Shown: piece after piece, positions 1 to 9,204 of the stretch
Position numbering within the stretch: position 1 is the first letter of the stretch
Layout of the letters: each line of letters starts with the position of its first letter
Source: Elysia marginata
Lineage: Eukaryota > Mollusca > Gastropoda > Plakobranchidae
Assembly (NCBI GenBank): GCA_019649035.1
Contig: BMAT01010462.1
Span: 23,601 to 45,743 of the forward strand
Reading direction: 5' to 3'
DNA: 22,143 nucleotides
Position numbers and translations under genes: made by a program
The notes under the pieces: generated by a model
Told to the model about the DNA's origin: nothing
Seen by the model: the letters and a program-made list of their open reading frames with translations, nothing else
Databases searched by the model: none

Positions 1-40
<40 letters not shown>

Positions 41-214
41 TTCTGTCTCTCTCTGTCTCTCTATCTTTCTGTCTCTCTGTGTGTCTCTTTTTCTTTCTCT
101 CTCTGTCTCTCTCTCTTCACCCCCTCTCTCTCTTTCTTCCTTTCTTTCTTTCTCTCTCTGTCTCTCTCTCTTCACCCCCTCTCTCTCTTTCTTTCTTTCT
201 CTCTCTTGGGCCTC
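1..214. repeat. CT-rich microsatellite, cut by the left edge
   Basis: Nearly pure pyrimidine: (CT)14 at the start, a few CTAT units, then imperfect CTCT/CTTT/GTCTCT runs. A block of about 60 bp, CTCTCTGTCTCTCTCTCTTCACCCCC followed by CTTT units, appears twice. The open frame across it reads Ser/Leu and is not a gene. Confidence 0.9.
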
Positions 215-966
215 TCAATCCCTCTGTAGATTTCTTTCTCATCTTCACCTAGATCAAGCTAGATGCCGGCCTTAAGATAAAGCTTTTAAATGCCATTAAA
301 TGAATGATATAAGCCAATAGGCAAGCAAACAAAACAATGTTTTTGTAAAAAAAAATTCTAGATTTTATTCAATTTGTTCATTAAGTTTTTCGACTTATTT
401 GCCTTATGAATAGAAAAGAAGAGTCACGGCTTGAACGTTGACAATAATACACGCGCACCAATTTCAAAGAAAAAAAATAAATCTAGGTCTAGATCTAGAT
501 TTCAGTACTGTTTATCATTCTCAGCAAGCCTATAGCCTTTTTCGAAACCTAGAACACAAACAGTGAACATTTTGATTCATAAAGTCTGTTGTGTTCCCAA
601 CTGCATTAGCTTTAGTTAAAGTTAAAATTTACACTAGCGATGAAGCGCAAAGCATGACGTAAAAATAAAATCTACCATCGTTAGAATTAACGTTTCGCAC
701 TAGATCTATATTCTTTCATTGCATAAAAAATTTTCATCAGCACCAGTGCAACGCGCCATTTCATGAACGCATTTCGACGTTCAAGTAAAACCCATCGTGG
801 ATAGATCAAGATTTTTGTGGGACTTTGGAGGCGTAGAAATTTTCATTGAAAAATTAAAATGAGCCAAGTGTCATTGACAGTTAGAAATATTCGAATCTGG
901 ATCTATGGATCTAGATAGCAAAACCAAGATTTGAATACTCTGGCCTCACTGTCTAAGCACAGAGTC
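215..966. other. AT-rich non-coding DNA, likely intron 8 of copy A
   Basis: No exon, RNA gene or clear repeat was recognised. The stretch is dotted with CTAGATCTAGAT-type words (near 482-500 and 898-918). The hexosaminidase exon 9 motif YVVWQEV was looked for on the minus strand and not found. Confidence 0.6.
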
Positions 967-969
967 TAA

Positions 970-1456
970 GGGGCCGTTCACGAACCATGTGGACAGCGAG
1001 GGGGAGGGGGCGGTTGCAAATGTCCACACCCCGTCCACAGGGGGGTGGGGGTGGGGGTTGAGCAGTTTGTCCATGTGGACAAATGTGAACTATTGTGGAT
1101 AAAAACAGTACTATAAGAATTCAATGATCTATAACTAATTTAATGATTTTGTCTCTTTTGTATGCAACTGATCATATAGTTAATCATTGTTAAACCAGAC
1201 TGTTTTGACCTCGTGTTCACATTGTAACCTCCCTTATGAACAATCTGTATATCTTGTTTTGTGATGTGTATTTGTACTATAGTCTATACCATGGACGATC
1301 AGTGGGATTATGGAACAGAGGAGTGGTAGAGCCATTTGTCCACGCTCTTGTCCACAGGGGGGAGGGGGTACAGTCATTTGTCCACACCTGTCCACAAGGG
1401 GGAGGGGGGGTCTGAAAAATGGGCAACATCTGTTCACATGGTTTGTGAACGGCCCC
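970..1456. mobile_element. MITE-like element with terminal inverted repeats and TAA target duplication
   Basis: The left end GGGGCCGTTCACGAACCATG is matched by an inverted right end with one mismatch over about 22 bp. TAA flanks both sides (967-969 and 1457-1459). The element is 487 bp with no transposase. Inside, G-rich units of the form GTCCACA-GGGGGGAGGGGG recur near both ends, on both arms, and the middle is AT-rich. TAA duplications are typical of PIF/Harbinger-type elements; that family assignment is inference. It sits in the presumed intron 8 of copy A. Confidence 0.8.
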
Positions 1457-1459
1457 TAA

Positions 1460-1816
1460 TAATAGGCCTTGTGGGTTTTTGGTTTTCGGTTTTCGCACTT
1501 TGGCCGAAAACGTTGCGAGGTCTGTTCAACATTCAGTGTCTAAGCAGTCCAGAGGTGAATTGCCCCTAAATTAAGTTGGCTGAAATACACAATAAACACT
1601 TAACTTAAACTTGAGACAAATTTGTTTCAAATTACTATCTTTCCTTTAAGATCCATAAAACTAAGATGCTGCATCATTTGAATTGTTTTTGTTGCTTCTG
1701 TTGTCTGTGAAATGTGCCACTTTGTACCATCAATTGCTCCATCATACCCATTCATAGTATGATGAAAGTTTTTAAATGGTTCATAGATAACATCATATAA
1801 TTATATCGTGTCCCAC
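1460..1816. other. Start of copy A intron 8; homology to copy B ends here
   Basis: The first few tens of bases after the exon 8 donor still resemble copy B (AGATAACATCAT at about 1785 and 18287). Further on the two copies cannot be aligned by eye. No coding signal was seen. Confidence 0.55.
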
Positions 1817-1903
1817 CTCTGCATGTAGTACTGTTCCAGCTTTGAGTAATTCACGCCGAAACCTTTGTCTGTCATAAATTTAGTTATTCTTGGGTTACTT
1901 TTC
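1817..1903 (-). CDS. HEXA/HEXB: Copy A exon 8
   Basis: 87 nt, phase 2 to 2, acceptor TTGGCAG|GAAAAG and donor GCAGAG|GTGGGA. It encodes [20 protein letters not shown] and KLEQYYMQ, like human SNP.I..FM..KGFG..F..LE.FYIQ. The protein is identical to the copy B exon, with about four silent base differences. This is the last exon of copy A visible in the window. Confidence 0.93.
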
Positions 1904-4900
1904 CTGCCAAAAGGGAAAGAAAGCGCGTGTTGTATTTCCTGCTCACTGGAAAACGAAAATAACGTGTGTTTTTTTAAAGTTGAGCAAATTTGAAAAAAAA
2001 ACCACGCTTTTCAAATAAGGGTTTTTTTTCTTTAACAAGTAGTACAGACTAACATTTTTAAGCAGAGTATCTTAACTTTTAGCTCCAATGTTAGATACGC
2101 AGCACTATGCTATAATACAGACAAACATATCTAAATTATCGTAAAGTAGTTTAAGGGTAATAACATGCAATATAAAATTTAAAAAAGAACACAAATAGCA
2201 TATCTAAAACTTTACTCATATCAAATCTCTAGGTAAAGGAACAACTCGATTTCAAATCTTAAAGTCTAAAATTGAAACTAACCAGCAACTAAAGTCGACC
2301 TCGTCTCCTCCAAGGTGAAGGTAGTGATCCGGGTAGACGTCCTTGACCTCCGCGAGCAAAGCCTGTAAGAAACTATACGTGCTATTCATAGAGGGATCAA
2401 TAGGTCCAAAAGTTCCATCTGGTTTGCCGCCTTTGTAACACGGGGTCAACAAACCCGCTTGACCTTTACCCCAAGACACTGTATGTCCTGAAAAAGACAA
2501 GATTCTCGGAATTCTCGTAGTGCACCACTGCGCATCATTTTTAAGCACAGAATAATGTGTGAGAAGCTGGGAAAACCATCCACTTTGGTAAAAAAAAAAT
2601 GAGTTTTTTTCACATTGAAGTAAGAGAAGAGTTTGCCCATGATTATTTTTTTTTATATGAAGACGATATGTTGAATCACATTTCAATTAAATTTAAAGTA
2701 CGGCATGTTTTGTTGATGTTCTTAAGTTGGAGATAAAGTAAAACATTTTCTTTCAAGGGCTATAACTCTTAATGTGTATCAGCGACATGTGGATGGTTTT
2801 TTCCATCTTCTCACACAATGATATAGATAAAATACTGAAATAGAGCGTGCAGTGAGGCTTTTTAACAGAGAGCAAAAAACTTATTAGGAAACCGTTTTTT
2901 TTCTTACTATTGCTCTATTTTGGTTACACAAGCTTTATAGCAACTGAGACAAAAACTTCAATTCCTTTTGTAAATCTGGGTAATTACATCTCTGTGAATC
3001 ACACTTTTTTGCCCAAACAAGGAAATCCGAGAGTTATTGAAGTGCATAAACCGCACGGAAAAAAATATTAAAACATACAAGTTATCAAACAGTAAGTAAG
3101 AAAACTACCTAAGGCAACCACAATGGTCCATATTACAAGACTAAGATAGAATGACAGACAAAAGCCCTAATATATAGGCCTAATCTTTAGACTCATGACA
3201 TACCATGAGAAGTAAAAAATATTCAGATTTGGAAACATAGGTTCCATTATAATTATGTTTCTAGATCATATGTAAGACTGACGCAGGCTTTGGCATGTTG
3301 AAATAATAAGCAGAGTCGTGCTCTTTCTTACACTAACAATTTACAAACCGTGCGCATAACAAGACCTACGAGAACAGTAAACCCGAGATTTTGTAACAAT
3401 TATCAATCACGAACACGATCGGAAAAAATGCAAATCTGCGCTATGAATATTTAAACTTTAATTACTGGTTAATAAAGATATATAAAGCGAGGACTGAAGA
3501 GTCAGATTGCGTAATTTTCACATTATATGGCGTTGATATTTTTAAATAATTCATTTTCTGAGCTTTCAACGCTTCTGAAAGTGCTAAAATTTTGTTAGAA
3601 AACGTAAGAACTTCTTTTGGTTTAGAATATAAAACAAAGAAGAATAAATCTTCCAACATCCGACCAATTCGGACATGCTACTACTAGACAAACTATATTT
3701 CCATCATTTGTAGTACGTCTGTACTAGACCCTAACTGAAATCATCTCAAAACTGGCGATAGAAGTTGCCAACATTTTTCAAAAAACACAGTTAAGGTGCA
3801 GAATGTGGAAAGTTTCCTGCTTTTCTCCACATCAAAGCGATTCATGTATATTTAGACAAAGCGAAAATCGTACCCTTTTCAACAAGTGAGATGTAACATG
3901 ACATGTTTGTCTTAATTTTCTTTTCCATTAATGTTTTGTGGCAAATTCCTACCTACAGAAAAGAGAGTAGAATAGTGATTTTATTGGTCAAATACGAACA
4001 AGTGGTTTGTAACTTTCATTAATCATTACATTCAAGTAAACAATGCGCGTTTTCTTAACTGTACCATAATTTTCTTTCTATCCTACGGTGAATTTCATTT
4101 GAACATAGCGGCATATGACAGTGACGTAAGCGAGAGTTTCGTTTTAAAGTAATTTGCAGACTCTGAACTCTATAGCTCTTAGACTGGTTAGAGAAATTTT
4201 TTGTCGCGGCCTTCATTGTAAATATAAATAAGCCCATATAGATATTGATTGCGCTCAACAAAGCGATCAAAATGGATTCAAAATATATTTTATCTTTATA
4301 GCAGTATTTTTTTAAATAGTAAAAGAGAAGGTAGAAGACAAACCTGGAGTATCAAACTCCACCATGACACGGACCCCTCGGATACGGGCATATTCCACGA
4401 CATCAGCTACGCCCTGTGGGCTATAGACGTGTGTTTTCGAATTGAAGGCTCCCTGACAGAATTTTATAAAAAAAGGAAATTTTGTTTACAATATTCTATT
4501 TTTTTTCACGATGCTCGGTTAAATCTTATACAAAGTAGGCCTATAAGTATAATCGTAAACAGAGTGGAATCCCTTAACCAAACTTGGATAAACCGAAAAC
4601 AAAACACAGATTTGAATACAGAATAGTCTTTTGGTGTCTAAGTGATCTCTTAGTAGAATTACCATGTCAAACTAAAGTTTATTCAATTTAACTTTAAGAA
4701 CATTTATTAATTAACAGTTTTTAGAATTTCGGTCTGAAGCCTGAAGGATCTTCCAGTTCCACATGTTGGTGGAAGGTTTTGGAAGGTGTAAAATACATTT
4801 TTTTTTCATTCTTGGTTTTGAAAAAATCAAGAAGATCGTTTTAAAGATGTTTCATTCTAGCTATTATAGGATTCTGTATAGGTATCGAGTTAGTAATATG

Positions 4901-6532
4901 TATTTGCTGGCCACACACTACGGCCGCTTGGGCTTTTTGTTAGTTATACCTCATCAAAGATGGCGTCACTTTCACTCTCTGCATGGTGCACTAAGCATTG
5001 GGCACATTTATAATGCTCCTATAAGAATTGCCTGATGCCTGGGCCAGCATTGCTAACTAGCTATTAATATTGAGATCCTTCCAATTCGATGGTAAAAGAT
5101 CTAAGACAGAGGCTCCCATGAAAAAAATTGCTATATATTGCATCCAAACATTCATCAACCAAACGTTTAACTTTAAGAAATGTCTTTGGTATCACGCAGA
5201 GAAGCATTTGCCTTTGTTGGAGGTAAGTTGAGCTCTACCTAGCCGGTCTCAGGGAACGCCTCGAGTAATGCCAATGGTAGTGTAGCTGAATTGTTCCTAG
5301 ATCGGTGGCATGAATGTTAATTCAATGTAACAACGGAATAGTGAGCTCACCTTGAGAGTAGATTTTATACTTTTCTGTCACAAAGGAATAAATTTTAAAG
5401 GTTTAATTTTCACACGAACCAATAAGTTAAAACTTACAGTTACACAGCATAACTATATCTATCGTATAATAATTAATGGTAGCCTGTAATTTACCCGATA
5501 AAATGTATCTTATCTGGATTTGTTATGGTTGTACATGTTATTACTTATATTATTATATTGTTTCGAAAAAAATGGTTAGGATATTCATTTATACTTGGCT
5601 TACAGTTAGTGAATTACCACTAAGTTTTCACTTACGATAAAAAATGGAACCTAGAGGTCGATATGTCTTTATGTTTAGCCCATTTCAAAATTCAACAAAA
5701 TTTTAAGTTGGAAAGATCATTCTCTCAATATCTTTGCCAATCATTTACTTTGCACGAGCTTTTGCAAAATACAGAAATGCTCTACATTTAGTCTGCAATA
5801 ATTCAACCTCCAATTGATAAAACACGACTTGTTTTTTAAAACGTAGAACTTTAAATATTATAATGAAAGATTGTTTTTTGTAAATGTGCAACTGCATAAG
5901 CAATAGTTATGAAAGAGGTTAAATTGACTATATAAATTGTATTTCAATGCCAATACCAATACAAGTAATCAAGCTTTTCGCACGCCCAATTATGCTTAAG
6001 TGTAAGAAATAAAATCACAGAGCGAAAAATATTTATAAGAATGAATACGCCTATGTCTTTCAGGCCATTAAATTCGAAGATTTAGAACACCAGACGCTAA
6101 GTTTAGGAAAATCATATTGCAATAAACAAATTCTTAAAGACAAACATGTGAGCACCTTTCCGCTCAGCTGTGGAAATCTTTTGCTGACATATGGAAAAGA
6201 CTGGATGTCAACGATGTGCCAGTGGAACACGTTCATCTTGTTTTGGGCGATGGCATCCTGTAGTAGAATAAGAAAAACGGCTCGAAACTTTTTGATCATG
6301 TCATATTTTGTTTTTAATAATATGCACTGACGAAATAAACAGTATGATCAACTATTGAAATATATACCAAAAGGCGCTAATTGTCTGCAGAAAAAATGGC
6401 AATGTTCTACTTGAAAGCTTTTTATTTAAAAAAACAACACTGCTACGGAAGATTATTTGAAAGAGGAAAAACGAGGGGAAGAAAGAAAAAGAAGAAGTAA
6501 TCGTAGTACTAGTAGTAGTAGTAGTAATAGTG

Positions 6533-6597
<65 letters not shown>

Positions 6598-6604
6598 TGT
6601 AGAA

Positions 6605-6640
<36 letters not shown>

Positions 6641-6764
6641 ACAGCAGCAGCAGTAGCAGTGGTAGTAGTAGTAGTAGGAGAAGGATAGTTGTTGCAGTTG
6701 TATTAGTAGCAGTGGCAACAGCAGCCGCAGTAGTAGTAGTAGTAGCAGTAGTAGTATTAGCAGC

Positions 6765-6812
<48 letters not shown>

Positions 6813-6827
6813 TGTAGTAGTAGTAGT

Positions 6828-6862
<35 letters not shown>

Positions 6863-9155
6863 TCGTAGTAGTAGCAGCAGTACTAGTAGTTATAGTAACA
6901 ATAACAGTAGTTTTACTGACCACTGTCTGCAGAATTGTTTTAAAAGACAAAAAGTGTCTTGAAGTATCCAACATCAGCCCACGGTGTTTAAAGCGAGGTC
7001 TGTCCGCTATGCTGGTGACGTTCACCTGAAACTGTATGTGACGAAAACATTGTTGTTTCATTGTTGTTTTAAAACAAACACACGTCACTACAGCCACGAG
7101 GTTTTGAATGAGCAAGAATGTGTTACAGCGGTAAGAATTTAAAGGGGGGATTGCTAAAAAAAAGAAACGTCTGTGATTTCCACTCCAAAAAATGTGTTAG
7201 TTTTAATCTTCTTTTTATTCTCTTCTGTTTACAGCTGATAAGCTTCGTATATTTCGAAAAGAAGTCTTTGAAAAAGTATTTGCGCTTACAATCGTATGAT
7301 TTTTTAATCCTTTTAGATTATTGATTTTCTCTTTTTTAGCATTTTCAAACGGAGCAGATTTCCTAGAAACCGCTGACTGCCGATTAATGTTTGAATTTAT
7401 GCACGCGCACGTGTAGCATAAGCACAGCAAGAGTTTACATACTTGTGCCTATAAGAAAAAGAAATTTTTAACAATTCGATTGCGATCTAATTTTACGTTT
7501 GGGAGAAATTAACTTTGCGAATTTTTACATCGATTCGAAGAAACAGCGCAGCATTTCAAATTTTTCCGTTACGAAGAAATTTCTATCATATCAAAGATTT
7601 GTTGCTTCGTACTAAGATGTTTTAGGCTTAATGTTCATAAATTTTTCCATTCAGTTTGCAGATCATAAAAAAACTCTCATTCTATCACTAGTATTAGGTC
7701 TCTAGAGTGGCGCAATGGTCTAGTGGTAGACGCTCGGCTTTCGGATTGAGATGTCCGGGGTTCGAGTCCTGCTTTTGGCAGGTCGTCGTTTAGTCCTTGA
7801 GAAAGGTTATTTACACACCTTGCCTCGCTAATGGGTCAAATGAGTACCCGGCTATAGGAAGTGAAAGATATTGACTTTGTGCTAAAATGATGCGCTTCAT
7901 TTGCTGCTGCTTTATGAGTTCAGATAGTGATTTGGTTGGTAATGGCCTGTTTAGGAACCCATTCAAAGCGCTTGAAGGATCGTAGTGGATTAAGCGCGAT
8001 ATAAAAACCCTCTATTTTTTCATTATTATTATTAATAATAATGGATATTGTCTTCCATTTTTAGGAGGCGAAGACCGACATATTGCTCCGTAATAATTGA
8101 GAAAAAGTGATAGAAATACGGAATAACAGTATATAAAATAGCATAGCTTGCGAAAACAGTAATAGGGAAAGAAAAAAATTTGATGAAAAAGAAGATTTTT
8201 TTGGGCGATAATGTTCAGACTTTGTCGATAGAGTGTTGATATGGATGGATAGATGAGGAAAAATTGTATCAAGATGCAAATTGATGTTTTCAAAATTGGA
8301 CTGATATAGGCTAGTCAACATGTAGTTACATAAGGACATGGGAGGCAACTTATGACACAGTTCAGTCTATTACTCGACCAGGTCACGTACACTACAACTA
8401 GAATATAATTATACATTTTATTATAAGAGGTCGGTCGTTTTTATTGCAACCAGGAGCTAGACCTTTTTTTTTTCCTCCTTGTGCGGTGGTATGGGCAATC
8501 GTGTATTTTAGTCAATTTTTCTTTATGAAGATTCATAAACGGTCCATAACGTGATGACCGAGTCTGGTTGTGCTCATAAGGTTTCTAGAAGTTCATAATA
8601 TTTTTTATGGGGACTTCTTATTGAAAGAACAAGAAGAACAGATGCAATAATTGGTAAAATGATAATCTCAGTCAATAAAAAGGATTCAGAGAAAAGGATA
8701 GTATAGATTCAGATTTTTGTGCAAAAATGACATTCCTCCGTAATCATAAAGATCATAATTATACCTCTCCTGATTCTTTCCGGTACACAATTTGGCTGAA
8801 AGTTTCCAGCCCCCGCAAAGCTCCCCATACCTCATCAGCGTCAAGGCTCGCATGTGACGAGGAGACAATCAGCTTGTCTGCGGTTTGGACAATGCAAGAT
8901 GTTATTCTTCCCCTTTAAACCTACCAGGGTACAGCTTTTTTAAGACCAAATAAAAATACCAGGTCAGGTTTTGGATATTGATTAATCTAATTAGCTTATT
9001 GAATTTTAATTTTGAATCAGGAAGCACAAAGATTTGAAATGGTATGGAATATCAATAAAGCAGTAGGGAATAAAAAAGCATTTTATTCGATCGTTAATTC
9101 TTTCAACTTCAAGCAGTGACATATTATTAAAATGGCATTGATGAACATTACTGAA

Positions 9156-9204
<49 letters not shown>

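Noticed and set aside
1336..1569. Plus- and minus-strand frames at the right end of the MITE
   Set aside because: They cross the G-rich units and the inverted repeat, with no recognisable domain.
6453..7115. Long open frames on both strands rich in Ser, Val, Thr, Leu or Tyr
   Set aside because: They are translations of the TAG trinucleotide repeat. Only the part at 6921-7031 on the minus strand is a real exon.
7706..7780. Possible functional tRNA gene on the plus strand
   Set aside because: It is the head of a SINE with a 3' hairpin and an ATT tail; the cloverleaf is not complete.
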